Shown: positions 47,350-56,708, counted from the stretch's first letter. The stretch is 64,000 nt of DNA from an uncultured Corynebacterium sp. (GCA_943908385.1 CALTTF010000002.1:1-64000); one strand, 5' to 3'. Numbers and translations are program-made. Notes: generated from the letters alone by a model not told the origin.

Positions 47350-48654
47350 TCAGTCCAGGTCGAGGAGAATGCTGAGCACTCCCCTACCGGGCTCGGTGAG
47401 AATCGGAGCGGACACGGTGGACGCTGGTTCGTAAATCCCGAGTGCGATGAGCAAATTGACTGTGAATACAGGGTCAGTTGGAGTGGTGAGAAAGACTGGT
47501 GGGCTGCCCAGACCGGCCATGTGCGCGGCCCAGGTGAGCACCTGTTCGCCGTCGTCGTCGTGGATCATCGCGCAGAAGTGGAAGAACTCCTCCTCGAACA
47601 TGTAGAGCACCGCCTCGGGGCTCGCGACCAAATCGAGGGCATCTTCGCTAGCTAGAAGCATGCCGTCCTCGGCCTCGAGGAGCTCCGCGAACTGCAGGAA
47701 GGTGCGGAGGGCGCCCAATGCTGGGACAGACTCCTCGCGGTGATTGCCGGGGCTGACGTTGAGGCTGAGAGCGTCGGCAAGCGAACGCACGTCTGGAGAC
47801 CGTAATTTGCCTCGTGCCGTGAGACGGATCGGCTCCGCGCAGTGGTTGATGAACGCGCGGATATTGGCGACGATGCGCGTGAACGGATAGAGGGTGTCCT
47901 CCATGATTTCCGGGGAATGGTCGGAGAAGAACTCGGAAATCGCGGCGATCAACGTTGGATTTCGCTCGGGATTGGGGTCGAGCGAGAGGATCTGCTGCAG
48001 GTCAGGGCGAGCTTCCATGAAGGAATCGAATTCGTGCGAGAGCTCGGGGGAGGGCGATGTGTCGGTGAAATCCTCGTCCGAGTCCAGCATGAGATTCTCT
48101 GCGGTGTAGGCGATGCGCTCAGCCACGGTGGTGTGGTCGGCCTGGGAGAGGCGCTGAATGAGTCGTTCCGGGCTCATGACAGGCATGAAGCTGAGCAGTA
48201 GCGGAGAGACTTTCATGTCCGGGCCGAGGCCCGCGGCTAGACGGCGCGCCTCGGAGTGGAATGCTGTCATCAGGTCGGGGCCGCCGCAGGGCTCGATGAT
48301 GTCGGGGCCCAGTACGTCGATAAGCATGGGCGACGGGGTGTCGATGTCGCTGACACCGAGGATCTCGAGCTTGATATTCCAGTTCGCGGACGTGTCGTAG
48401 ACGTACGTCAGCGCGTCGGCGTCGCCGAGCGTGACATCTGCTTCATTGCGTTCGCCGGCGCTCGGGTTCGGGGAGTAGAGCACAGGTTCCCCGTCGGCGG
48501 TGCCCATGTAGAGGTGCGTTGCCATGCCAGAGAAGCCGAAGGCGGCGTCGATCACGGGAGCGAACTCGCTGAGATTGACGTCGTCCTCGACATTGACCAA
48601 GCGCGAAATTTCCGGGCGTGATCCTTCGAGGGACATGAGCAACGTGAGGATCAT
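47350..48654 (-). CDS. PRiA4-ORF3-like domain protein
   Basis: 434 residues from the ATG at 48654. The N-terminal part (about 15-110) resembles the plasmid pRiA4b ORF-3 family: an FGFSGMATHLYMG segment, then LTYVYDTSANWNIKLEILGV in place of the usual YxYDxGDxWxHxIxLE. The rest is helical and acidic with no recognised domain. Function unknown. A copy of the 11-base word is at 48315. Confidence 0.75.
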   Translation of the reverse strand: MILTLLMSLEGSRPEISRLVNVEDDVNLSEFAPVIDAAFGFSGMATHLYMGTADGEPVLYSPNPSAGERNEADVTLGDADALTYVYDTSANWNIKLEILGVSDIDTPSPMLIDVLGPDIIEPCGGPDLMTAFHSEARRLAAGLGPDMKVSPLLLSFMPVMSPERLIQRLSQADHTTVAERIAYTAENLMLDSDEDFTDTSPSPELSHEFDSFMEARPDLQQILSLDPNPERNPTLIAAISEFFSDHSPEIMEDTLYPFTRIVANIRAFINHCAEPIRLTARGKLRSPDVRSLADALSLNVSPGNHREESVPALGALRTFLQFAELLEAEDGMLLASEDALDLVASPEAVLYMFEEEFFHFCAMIHDDDGEQVLTWAAHMAGLGSPPVFLTTPTDPVFTVNLLIALGIYEPASTVSAPILTEPGRGVLSILLDLD

Positions 48655-48661
48655 GGTTGCC

Positions 48662-48667
48662 ACCTTA
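48662..48667 (-). promoter_or_regulatory. -10 element of the PRiA4-like gene (leaderless)
   Basis: TAAGGT on the minus strand, seven bases before the ATG. The same bases could act as a ribosome site (AAGGTGG), so this is ambiguous. Confidence 0.35.
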
Positions 48668-48716
48668 CGGCCCGGTGCTCTTCATTGCGGGGTGAAAACT
48701 GTGGATGATGTCCACT

Positions 48717-49316
48717 TCAGTCGACACTGCCGCCGAGCAGCACCGCGAGCGCAGGCTCGTCGCCGGCGTTGATGAGGTGGAGAGTCTTCACGCCTTGATT
48801 GGTGAAACCAATAGTCTCTGGTTCCAGCGAAATGTCCTCCAGGTAGAGGTCGCCGTGAACATTCAGGACCGCGTGCGCGTATTTCTGGTCAATGACGAAG
48901 ACGAATTCTTCGTGCGGCTTGATGCGCAATTCCGCGGCGACAATATCCGGGCCAAAATCGACTGGGCCAGTCTGGCCGAAGATAGAGCCGGCGAAGACGC
49001 GCGCCTCCCCCGCCTCGTTGGTGTTGAAGCCGGTGAGGCTGAAGGATTTCGGTAGCTGCTGTTCAAAATCTAGACGATCTCCACTATTGAGTGCATCCAG
49101 GCTAAGCAGAAGGCTGCGGCGTTCGGTATTTTGAGCGCCTGCATGGAGGACACCGGGATTCTCGTCGTCGGAGAACTCCCATGTGATCGCGATGGCGTTG
49201 TCGTTGGGAAGCATGCCGATGGAATGCCAGGCACCCGGGCCGGTGTGCGGCTCGATGGGCAGCGGGCGGACATCCACGTCTGCCGCGCCTGGGCGGCGTT
49301 CCTGCGGGGTGGTCAT
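48717..49316 (-). CDS. Cupin-like protein resembling the pirin C-terminal domain
   Basis: 199 residues. The C-terminal half has the beta-strand pattern of a pirin-type cupin: AAELRIKPHEEFVFVIDQKYAHAVLNVHGDLYLED, then LHLINAGDEPALAVLLGG. Metal ligands cannot be assigned confidently. Function unknown; pirins include quercetinases and transcription cofactors. Confidence 0.65.
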   Translation of the reverse strand: MTTPQERRPGAADVDVRPLPIEPHTGPGAWHSIGMLPNDNAIAITWEFSDDENPGVLHAGAQNTERRSLLLSLDALNSGDRLDFEQQLPKSFSLTGFNTNEAGEARVFAGSIFGQTGPVDFGPDIVAAELRIKPHEEFVFVIDQKYAHAVLNVHGDLYLEDISLEPETIGFTNQGVKTLHLINAGDEPALAVLLGGSVD

Positions 49317-49323
49317 GAGCCAA

Positions 49324-49329
49324 AGGCTA
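49324..49329 (-). promoter_or_regulatory. -10 element of the pirin-like gene (leaderless)
   Basis: TAGCCT on the minus strand, seven bases before the ATG. Confidence 0.45.
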
Positions 49330-49335
49330 CATTAG

Positions 49336-50514
49336 CTACCGCAGTAGCGGGCGGGCGCGCAGACTCAGCTCGATGAGGGCCAAAGTGCCGAGCACCGCGG
49401 TGATGAGCAGGGTGCCGGGGAAGAAGCCGGAATCGACGGGAACGGCGCCGACAGCGGAGCCGCTGGCGATACCGACCTGGAAAGTGACGACGTAGATAGA
49501 CGAAGCACGGTTCTGGTTCGTATTTCCGGCGAAGAGGAAGACGGTCGTGGCGACAGTCGGCAGGCCGCCGCCGGCAAGACCGAGGAAGCCGACAACGAGA
49601 ACGGCGAGGATGAAGCCGAGAACGTAGGAACCGCTGCTGACGGTGAGCGCAAGGGCACCGGTGAGACCAGCCAGGATGATCAAGCCGGTGCCGACCATAT
49701 TCATCCGGATCATGCGGCGGTCCGCACGCTGGCCGGCAGCGACCACACCGATGATTCCGAAGATGCCGTAGGCGGCGAGGCCGATGGCGACGAACTCCGG
49801 GCCGGCGGTGCGGTGCACGAAGAGGCCGAGGTAGGTGTACGTGCAGAAGAGTGCGGTGATGACGAGGGCGAGGTAGAGCACAAGTGCTGGGAGTGCCGAC
49901 CGCTTCTGCTCCCCTTCCTTCTTGCCGGCCGGCGGAATCGCGGGCATGGAGGGAAGCAGGAAGAACAGCAGGGTGAATGCGAGGGCGACGAAGCCGCCCA
50001 GAATCCACGTGGCGATCCGCCAGCCGAAGGCGCCGCCGAGCAGCGTCGTGAGCGGCGACCCCACCACGAGAGCCATTGTGGAGCCCAGAGAAACGACGCC
50101 GACGGCCTTGCCTGTCATGCCTGCCGGGGCGAGGCGCGCAGCCATGGGGTTGACCAAGGACCAGAACAGGCCGTGGGTGAGCGCGGCGCAGATGCGCGCG
50201 ACGGCGAGCATCCAGTAATTGCCGGCAGTGGCCTGCAGCGCGATGCCGGCGATGAGGAAGACGAGCGTGGCCATGAAGACCGGTTTTCGGTCCAACCGGC
50301 GGGTGACCTCCATCAGGGGGATGGTCACCACGGCGACGATCGAGGCGTACACCGTCATGAGCAGGCCCACCTGGCCCTCGCTCACCCCGAGGTCGCGCGA
50401 CATCGGGGTGATCAGCCCGACAGCGAACATCTCGAATGTCACGTACACGAAGGCCGCGAAGCCCATTGCGGACAGCGGCAGGTACGGGAAAGACGTCTTC
50501 TGGGAAACAGACAC
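49336..50514 (-). CDS. Major facilitator superfamily transporter, DHA1 type
   Basis: 392 residues with 12 membrane segments and a GTG start. The motif A region is RRLDRKPVFMATLVFLIAG between helices 2 and 3. It fits the AraJ/YdhP-like sugar-efflux or drug-efflux subgroup. Substrate unknown. Confidence 0.85.
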   Translation of the reverse strand: MSVSQKTSFPYLPLSAMGFAAFVYVTFEMFAVGLITPMSRDLGVSEGQVGLLMTVYASIVAVVTIPLMEVTRRLDRKPVFMATLVFLIAGIALQATAGNYWMLAVARICAALTHGLFWSLVNPMAARLAPAGMTGKAVGVVSLGSTMALVVGSPLTTLLGGAFGWRIATWILGGFVALAFTLLFFLLPSMPAIPPAGKKEGEQKRSALPALVLYLALVITALFCTYTYLGLFVHRTAGPEFVAIGLAAYGIFGIIGVVAAGQRADRRMIRMNMVGTGLIILAGLTGALALTVSSGSYVLGFILAVLVVGFLGLAGGGLPTVATTVFLFAGNTNQNRASSIYVVTFQVGIASGSAVGAVPVDSGFFPGTLLITAVLGTLALIELSLRARPLLR

Positions 50515-50520
50515 ATCCCC

Positions 50521-50526
50521 ACGCTA
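50521..50526 (-). promoter_or_regulatory. -10 element of the MFS gene (leaderless)
   Basis: TAGCGT on the minus strand, six bases before the GTG. Confidence 0.42.
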
Positions 50527-50629
50527 AACCGTGATTCGGGGACGCGCGAACCTGGCGGGAGGGTTTCCTATTCAAATGTCCCACTTGAGTGGTACAACAT
50601 TAAAAGATTCGCAGTTAGACGGAGAGACA

Positions 50630-51364
50630 ATGCCCTACCAACCCGGCCCGTGGACGTCGAAGCACACAGGCAAGACATACCCGACGATCACGCAGTACGA
50701 CCAGAAACACCTGGTGCTCATGGTGTTCTTCATCATGCTGTGCGGCATTCTCGTCGTGGCGGTGAAGAAGCTGCCGGGTTCGGTGGTGAAGGCTTCGCGC
50801 AAGGTCGCTGGAGCGATCATGGGGATCATTTCTGTGGCGTACTTCCTCTGGGTGCTCAACCCGAAGCGTCTGGTGTGGGACGAGACGGCGCCGTTCCACA
50901 TCACCGACGCGCTGCGCGTGATCACTCCCCTGGCGCTGGGCACGGGCAACCCGACGGCGACGGCGATCAGCTACTACTGGGGTCTCTTCCTCAACCCGAT
51001 GGCGCTGTTCTTCCCCGACATGGCTTTCGTGCAGGACAACAAGGTGCTGCAGGAGGTCGCATACTGGTACTTCCACATGGCGGCCAGCGTCGTGCCCGTC
51101 GTGCTCACCTTCGGGTTGGGCTACCGCCCGAGCTGGAAAGACTGGCGCATGATCACGGGCGTGACGCTCGCATGGGGCGCATTTGCTGCGACGATGAACA
51201 AATTCACCGGCGGCAACTACATGTTCCTCGCCGACCACCCGCGCGGCTGGTCGCCGCTGAACCTCTTCGGGCGCTGGCCGTGGTACTTGGCCATCGTCGG
51301 CCCGGGCGTGCTCGGTGTCTTCGCGCTGCTTACCGTTGTGTGGAAGCTGCCGGCAGACCGCTGA
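50630..51364 (+). CDS. YwaF/TIGR02206 family membrane protein
   Basis: 244 residues from the ATG at 50630 with GGAGAG upstream. Six or seven membrane segments. The family features are FHITDALRVITPLAL and KFTGGNYMFLADHP, then RWPWYLAIVGPGVL near the C-terminus. Function unknown. Its 3' end overlaps the opposite nnr gene by 35 bases. Confidence 0.82.
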   Translation: MPYQPGPWTSKHTGKTYPTITQYDQKHLVLMVFFIMLCGILVVAVKKLPGSVVKASRKVAGAIMGIISVAYFLWVLNPKRLVWDETAPFHITDALRVITPLALGTGNPTATAISYYWGLFLNPMALFFPDMAFVQDNKVLQEVAYWYFHMAASVVPVVLTFGLGYRPSWKDWRMITGVTLAWGAFAATMNKFTGGNYMFLADHPRGWSPLNLFGRWPWYLAIVGPGVLGVFALLTVVWKLPADR

Positions 51365-52916
51365 ACCGGTGCAGCTTCGCCGTCGCGGCGGGCACGGCTT
51401 CCGCGATAGCTGAGGCGCGGGCGGGAGCGGGCCCAAACGGGGTGTGTGCCGCGAGCGCGCTGGCGGCCGCGTGGATGACCACGGGCTGAGTATCACTCAG
51501 GAAGGCATCGTTTCCCCAGCGTGCAGCTATTTGTGCGAGGTGCGCGCCGGTGATTCCGGAGAGCACGTCGCCGGAACCGGGTGTCGCCGCCCACGAGGTG
51601 CCGGCATCGATGACGGAGTCCGCGGATTCGTGGCGGGGGTCGCACAGGATGGTGCTGCGCCCTTTGCGCAGCACCATGCAATTGAAGGATTCGGCCACCG
51701 CGCGGGTCTCAGCCAGCCGGTCGGACTCGGCGATGCCCTCCGCATCGCGCAGCCGGGCGAATTCGCCGTCGTGCGGGGTCAGCATTGTCTGTGCATTGCG
51801 GTTGCGGAGCAGCTCGCGCAGCTCGGGGTCGAGGGAGAGGAGGGTGAGGCCGTCGGCGTCGATAAGCAACGGCTCCTCGCGGCCGAGCAAATACGCGAGC
51901 TCGCTGCGCGCGGTACTGTCTGTGCCCGTGCCGGGGCCGAATACCCAGGCTTGGACGCGGCCGGCATCTTCGAGCTTGTGCGTGACGACGACTTCCGGAA
52001 GCGCCCGCACCACCTCGAGTGCCTGCGGGCCGGCGTAGCGGACCATCGACGGGGTGGCGTGCACGGCGCCCGAGACGCACAGGATTGCCGCGCCGGGATA
52101 TGTGCCACTTCCTGCGCGGATGCCCACAACGCCACCGGAGTATTTGTCGTCGCGGAACCGCGGCTCCATGCCAGGGACGTTGGTCGCGGTGAGCCGTGCG
52201 AAACTTTCGGGCCACTCGTGGTCGTCGGCGACCGCGCGGTGGAGCATGACCGGGGACGCCAGGGGCGAGAGGTTGCCGCTGATCGTGCGGCCGTCCGCCA
52301 GGTGCGGATCGGCGAGCAACTGAATGCCGCACTCGGGGGCGAGGCCGTGGGCGAGGCGCCAGCCGCCGAACGTGACTGTGGCATCGGCGGTGACGTGGAA
52401 CTCGCCCTTCTCGCCCGTGTCCGCGTCGATGCCGGAAGGCACGTCGACGGCCAGCACGTGTGCGTACCAGTCGGCGAGGCCCTGGATGACGCGGCCGGTC
52501 TGCTCGTCGAGGCCGCCGGCGCCGCCGAGACCGGTGAGCCCGTCGATGGCGAAGCGGTATTCGCGCAGGTCCTCTGGCAGATCTGTGAGCACCGTGCCGC
52601 CAGCATTGCGAAAGGCTTCCAGCGCCGGTTCGTGGGCGCTCCCCCACGCCAGCCACGCGTCGACGGTGTGGCCGGCCAGGGCGAGCTCCGCACCGGCATA
52701 GAGTGCGTCGCCGCCGTTGCCGCCTGTGCCCACCAACAGGAGTGTCCTGCGGTTTTGGCGGAAATCGGCCAAGGGATCGGGCCATGCGAGCATCGCCTCG
52801 GCGGCCTCGAAGACGGCGTGGGCGGCGGACTTCATCAGCTCGTCCGTGCTGGCCTGCGCATCCAGCAAGGGCTTCTCGGCCGAGCGGATCTGATCGGCTG
52901 TGTACGCGTAAACCAT
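51330..52916 (-). CDS. nnr: Bifunctional NAD(P)H-hydrate epimerase / ADP-dependent dehydratase
   Basis: 528 residues. The N-terminal epimerase domain (about 1-215) has LLVGTGGNGGDALYAGAELAL and AIDGLTGLGGAGGL. The C-terminal dehydratase domain (about 230-528) has VWVFGPGTGTDS-like and TSWAATPGSGDVLSGITGA motifs of the ribokinase fold. It repairs hydrated NADH and NADPH. The ATG at 52916 is favoured over a GTG at 52925 because a TACCGT -10 lies seven bases upstream of the ATG. Confidence 0.93.
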   Translation of the reverse strand: MVYAYTADQIRSAEKPLLDAQASTDELMKSAAHAVFEAAEAMLAWPDPLADFRQNRRTLLLVGTGGNGGDALYAGAELALAGHTVDAWLAWGSAHEPALEAFRNAGGTVLTDLPEDLREYRFAIDGLTGLGGAGGLDEQTGRVIQGLADWYAHVLAVDVPSGIDADTGEKGEFHVTADATVTFGGWRLAHGLAPECGIQLLADPHLADGRTISGNLSPLASPVMLHRAVADDHEWPESFARLTATNVPGMEPRFRDDKYSGGVVGIRAGSGTYPGAAILCVSGAVHATPSMVRYAGPQALEVVRALPEVVVTHKLEDAGRVQAWVFGPGTGTDSTARSELAYLLGREEPLLIDADGLTLLSLDPELRELLRNRNAQTMLTPHDGEFARLRDAEGIAESDRLAETRAVAESFNCMVLRKGRSTILCDPRHESADSVIDAGTSWAATPGSGDVLSGITGAHLAQIAARWGNDAFLSDTQPVVIHAAASALAAHTPFGPAPARASAIAEAVPAATAKLHRFSGLPAASTQR

Positions 52917-52923
52917 GTTCCCC

Positions 52924-52929
52924 ACGGTA
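52924..52929 (-). promoter_or_regulatory. -10 element of nnr (leaderless)
   Basis: TACCGT on the minus strand, seven bases before the ATG at 52916. Confidence 0.45.
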
Positions 52930-52946
52930 GCGGGACAATCTGTGAG

Positions 52947-53555
52947 CTACTGGATGATGCGCTTTTGTCGCGCCGCGGCGATGGCGGCGGTGCGGTTGTC
53001 CACACCGAGTTTGCTGTAGATGTGCACCAGGTGCGTTTTCACCGTCGCGGCCGAGATGAACAGCTGGGTGGCGATGTCCCGGTTGGACGCTCCGGTGGCC
53101 AGGGCCTCGAGGATCTCGATCTCGCGGGCGCTCAGCGCGACATCGGGGCGGGTGAGGCGTTCGGCCAGAACGTTCGCCACCTGCGGGGACAGGGTGCGCT
53201 CCCCCTTCGCGGCGGCGAGCACCGCGGCGCGCAGGTCCTCCTCCGGGGCGTCTTTGAGCACGTATCCTAAAGCCCCGGCTTCCATCGCGCCGACGACATC
53301 GGCCTGCGTGTCGTAGGTGGTCAGGATCAGCACCGGCGGCCCGCCCGCGGCCTGCAGTCTCTGGGCCACTTCGATGCCGCTCACCGTGGGCATCTGGATA
53401 TCGGTCACCACGACATCGACGTCGTCGGGGAGATCCTCGATGGCGGAACCGTCGGAGCCCTGCGCCACGACCTCGATCTGACCGTCGCTTTCCAGCACGG
53501 CGCGGAGGCCGGCGCGGACGACGGGGTGGTCGTCGATAAGCATGATGCGGACCAT
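52947..53555 (-). CDS. chrA: NarL/LuxR-family response regulator, ChrA-like
   Basis: 202 residues. Receiver domain with acidic pocket MLIDDHP and phospho-acceptor Asp in VVVTDIQMP (about residue 54). LuxR-type helix-turn-helix at 140-200 (LSAREIEILEALATGASNRDIATQLF and AATVKTHLVHIYSKLGVDN). The start overlaps the kinase stop (TAATG). With the divergent permease/ATPase pair this matches the heme-responsive ChrSA-HrtBA arrangement of corynebacteria. The assignment rests on arrangement and sequence look. Confidence 0.82.
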   Translation of the reverse strand: MVRIMLIDDHPVVRAGLRAVLESDGQIEVVAQGSDGSAIEDLPDDVDVVVTDIQMPTVSGIEVAQRLQAAGGPPVLILTTYDTQADVVGAMEAGALGYVLKDAPEEDLRAAVLAAAKGERTLSPQVANVLAERLTRPDVALSAREIEILEALATGASNRDIATQLFISAATVKTHLVHIYSKLGVDNRTAAIAAARQKRIIQ

Positions 53556-54709
53556 TAGTCCTCCAAGGGGATTCGTGCCGCGAGCACGGTGCTGCGCGGC
53601 GAGCTTTCGAGTTCGAGCGTGCCCCCGACTTCGGCGACGCGGGCGCGCAGGCCGGTCAGCCCGTGGCCCGGCGGGCGCTTCATGCCGGAGCCGTCGTCGA
53701 ACACATCCACTGTGGCGACATTACCGAGTTTCTCCACGGTGACCACCGCCTTGCGCGCATGCGAATGGCGCACGATATTGCTCACGCCCTCGCGCACGAC
53801 GCGCTCGACCACGTCCGCGGCCTCGCCCGTGATCTGGTCCGCGCCGGGCGCGACGAGGGTGAGGTCGAGCGGGGAATCGATCGCTTTCTGCCTGCTGCGT
53901 GCCGACGCCGCGACCGCCTCGAGCCGCTCGCTCAACGGGGCCGCCTCCGGCGAGTTCGCCGCGACGAAACGCCGCGCTTCCGACAAATTCTCGCTGGCCG
54001 TCTCCACGATCGTGCCGAGGATCTCCTGCGCCTTGCCCTTGCGCGACGGGTCCCCGGACTCGAGGTGGCCGGCGGCGACCCGGCCGAAGAGAACGATGCT
54101 GCTCAAGCCCTGCGCCATCGTGTCGTGGACCTCGCGTGCCAGGCGCGTGCGTTCCTGGAGTGCGCCGGCCTGGTACTGGCTCTCGGCGAGCTCCATCTGC
54201 GTGGCCTCGAGGCGCGTGGCGATGAGCTTGTAGTGCTCGGCTTCCCCGCGCAGTGCCTGGTAGGCGAAGCTGGCCACCACCGCGACCAGCGTGCCGATGG
54301 TCGGACCGATGATTCCCCCGATCCCCGTCTCCGGGGCCATCACCGCCACGGTGAATGCCCCCGCCGCGAGCGAGACCGCGATGCCCACCGTTGCCGGAAG
54401 CAGGTAGCACGCGAGCATGACCAGGGGGAACTCCAGCCACGCGAAGTCCGGGGAGGCCCACACCAGCGCCACCCAGAGCGCGGCGACAATGCCCAGCCAC
54501 GCGGCGCCGGCACCCGGCCGGAAATCGCGCCCGCGGTGGTGCATGACCGTGCCCGCGAGGTAGAGCACGGAGAAGAGCGCCGCCAGGCACACGGTCAGCG
54601 CGGGGACCCGCGAGTACTGCACACCGAGCAGACCCACGACAAGGAGCACCGCGACGAGCACGTGCAGGCTCACGCGGAGGAAAGCGAGGATATTGCGTGT
54701 CGTCTTCAC
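53555..54709 (-). CDS. chrS: Sensor histidine kinase, ChrS-like
   Basis: 384 residues. About six N-terminal membrane segments (to about residue 150) and no large outside loop, as in intramembrane heme sensors. The phospho-accepting His is in LAREVHDTMAQGLSSIVLFG (HisKA_3 type). The ATPase domain has VVREGVSNIVRHSHARKA (N box) and FDDGSGMKRPPGHGLTGLRAR (G boxes). It probably senses heme and phosphorylates the regulator encoded just after it. Confidence 0.82.
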   Translation of the reverse strand: MKTTRNILAFLRVSLHVLVAVLLVVGLLGVQYSRVPALTVCLAALFSVLYLAGTVMHHRGRDFRPGAGAAWLGIVAALWVALVWASPDFAWLEFPLVMLACYLLPATVGIAVSLAAGAFTVAVMAPETGIGGIIGPTIGTLVAVVASFAYQALRGEAEHYKLIATRLEATQMELAESQYQAGALQERTRLAREVHDTMAQGLSSIVLFGRVAAGHLESGDPSRKGKAQEILGTIVETASENLSEARRFVAANSPEAAPLSERLEAVAASARSRQKAIDSPLDLTLVAPGADQITGEAADVVERVVREGVSNIVRHSHARKAVVTVEKLGNVATVDVFDDGSGMKRPPGHGLTGLRARVAEVGGTLELESSPRSTVLAARIPLED

Positions 54710-54761
54710 AGCTACTCACCGTATCGCGCGGTGAATCGCAGGATCTGCCGCACACCGCGAA

Positions 54762-54777
54762 TCAACCGATCGGTTGA
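54762..54777. promoter_or_regulatory. Perfect 16-base palindrome between chrS and hrtB
   Basis: TCAACCGATCGGTTGA, lying about 53 bases from the chrS start and 60 from the hrtB start. It is a good candidate operator for the response regulator or another dimeric factor. Confidence 0.6.
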
Positions 54778-54836
54778 CCGGCAAATCACCCGCTCACCCG
54801 ATGTGGTCTGACCTGCAACGACGTCAAAATAGAGCC

Positions 54837-55826
54837 ATGTTTGTTGCACTGAGAGATTTGCTGAATGCCAAAGGGCGCTTCGGCCTCATCGCGGGCGTGG
54901 TCGCCCTCGTGACGTTCCTCGTGGTCATGCTCACCGGCCTCACCGCCGGCCTGGGCAAGCAGAACACCTCTGCTCTCGAGGCCCTCGACCCCGCCACCGT
55001 GACGTTCGACGACGCCGACAACCAGTCCTACACCACCTCCCGCATCGCAGAAGCCGATGAGGGAACCACTCCGCTGGGCACCGGCCAGACGCTGATGACC
55101 CGCGCCGACGGCACGGAAGATTCCGTCGCCGTCCTGGGTCTCCCGTCTGGTACCGAGCTGCCGACCGGCCAAGTGCTCGAGGATCACGCGATCGCGTCCG
55201 AGTCGCTCGAGCTTGCCGACGGCGAGTCCATCACCGTCGGCGGCACCCCCGTCACGGTGAGCGGGCAGGCCGACGACCTGTACTTTGCCCACTCCCCCGT
55301 CCTGTGGGTCCCGACTGAGACCTGGCAGGCGGCCATGCACACCGACGCGGTGGGCACGGTCGAGCTGTCCGACAACAAGGACACCGCCCCGGAAGGCTCC
55401 GTCTCGCTGAAGGATTCCTTCGAGGCGCTGCCCGCCTACTCCTCTGAGCAGGGCTCCCTGAAGATGATCCAGGGTTTCCTCTACCTCATCTCCGCGCTGG
55501 TCACCGTCGCCTTCCTGAGTGTGTGGACGGCGCAGCGCACCCGCGACCTGTCCATCCTCAAGGCCATCGGCGCTTCCAACGGCTACTTGCTCAAGGACAG
55601 CATCGGCCAGGCCGCGCTGATTCTCGCGCTCGGTGCCCTGGTCGGCACCGCCGCCGCCTTTGGGCTTGGGCTGCTGGCCGCGAAGGTTGCACCGTTCGTC
55701 CTCTCTCCTGCCAGCGTGATTCTTCCGGCCCTGGCCATCTGGATCCTCGGCATGGGCGGCGCTGCGTTGGCCACCCGCTCAATCTCCCGCGTCGACCCGC
55801 AACTCGCACTTGGAGGTGCAGCCTAA
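54837..55826 (+). CDS. hrtB: ABC transporter permease, HrtB-like heme exporter
   Basis: 329 residues from the ATG at 54837. MacB/FtsX-type layout: one N-terminal helix (FGLIAGVVALVTFLVVMLTGLTAG), a large outside domain of about 190 residues, then three helices. The beginning MFVALRDLLNAKGRFGLI is typical of corynebacterial HrtB. With HrtA it would expel heme from the membrane. It is divergent from chrSA, as in Corynebacterium glutamicum. Heme specificity is inferred. Confidence 0.8.
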   Translation: MFVALRDLLNAKGRFGLIAGVVALVTFLVVMLTGLTAGLGKQNTSALEALDPATVTFDDADNQSYTTSRIAEADEGTTPLGTGQTLMTRADGTEDSVAVLGLPSGTELPTGQVLEDHAIASESLELADGESITVGGTPVTVSGQADDLYFAHSPVLWVPTETWQAAMHTDAVGTVELSDNKDTAPEGSVSLKDSFEALPAYSSEQGSLKMIQGFLYLISALVTVAFLSVWTAQRTRDLSILKAIGASNGYLLKDSIGQAALILALGALVGTAAAFGLGLLAAKVAPFVLSPASVILPALAIWILGMGGAALATRSISRVDPQLALGGAA

Positions 55827-56540
55827 ATGACTACCGCAACTGATACCCGCCGCACGTCCCACTCCTCCACCGGCACTGCCCCGGCACTGTCGATGACGGA
55901 TGTCACCGTCACCTTCCCCGACGGCGATGGCCGCATCACTGCGCTGGACCGCGCCACCTTGTCGGCTGATCCGTGCACCGTCACCTTCGTCGTCGGCGCT
56001 TCCGGCTCCGGCAAGTCGACGCTGCTGTCCGCCGCCGCGGGCCTGCTCACCCCGGATTCCGGCACCGTCGAAGTCGCCGGCGAACCGATCAGCGACAAGG
56101 TCCGCCTCAATCGCATCGGCATGGTCTTCCAGCAGCCGAACCTCATTGCCTCGCTGACCGTCCGCGACCAGCTGCTGGTCACCGAGCATATCCGCGGCGT
56201 GCGCGGCAAGGAACTGCGCGCCAAGAAGTCCCACGCGAACGACCTGCTCGCACTCGTCGGCCTCGAGGGCCTCGGCGACCGCCGCATGCAGCAGCTTTCC
56301 GGCGGCCAGCGCCAGCGCGTCGGCATCGCCCGCGCGCTCATGGGCGAGCCGAGCCTCTTGCTTGCCGACGAGCCCACCGCCGCCTTAGACACCAACCGTT
56401 CCCAGGAGATCACCAAGCTCCTGCGCAATGTCACCGAGGAGCTCGGCCCGGCCTGCCTCATCGTCACCCACGAGACCGAGCTGATCGAGAGCGGCGACCG
56501 CGTCATCGAGGTCTCCGACGGCCGCGTCACGGAGGGTTAG
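55827..56540 (+). CDS. hrtA: ABC transporter ATPase, HrtA-like
   Basis: 237 residues starting directly after the hrtB stop. Walker A VGASGSGKSTLL, Q-loop VFQQPNL, signature LSGGQRQRVGIARAL, Walker B LLLADEPTAALD and switch His in VTHET are all intact. It is the MacB/LolD-type ATPase for the preceding permease. Confidence 0.85.
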   Translation: MTTATDTRRTSHSSTGTAPALSMTDVTVTFPDGDGRITALDRATLSADPCTVTFVVGASGSGKSTLLSAAAGLLTPDSGTVEVAGEPISDKVRLNRIGMVFQQPNLIASLTVRDQLLVTEHIRGVRGKELRAKKSHANDLLALVGLEGLGDRRMQQLSGGQRQRVGIARALMGEPSLLLADEPTAALDTNRSQEITKLLRNVTEELGPACLIVTHETELIESGDRVIEVSDGRVTEG

Positions 56541-56578
56541 TCGGGCAGCGCGGGCAGCCCGCGCCATCGTGATCTTCT

Positions 56579-56669
56579 AAATACCTGTTCCAGGATTCCT
56601 ATTCACAAGGTCACCGTTTGTGGCCCACTTCCACTCACGTGGAAAATAGGCATTTAGGAATGGGTATTT
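56579..56669. repeat. Long imperfect inverted repeat after hrtA
   Basis: Arms of about 27 bases: the left begins AAATACCTGTTCC and the right ends GGAATGGGTATTT. The inner pair CCTATT/AATAGG also matches. It lies between convergent hrtA and the glycosylase gene, where a bidirectional terminator would be expected, but no T-run follows either arm. It could also be a small non-autonomous element or RNA. Confidence 0.5.
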
Positions 56670-56708
56670 GGCGCTTCAGGGGGTGGCTATGGGCGGGGTG
56701 ATGGCCGT

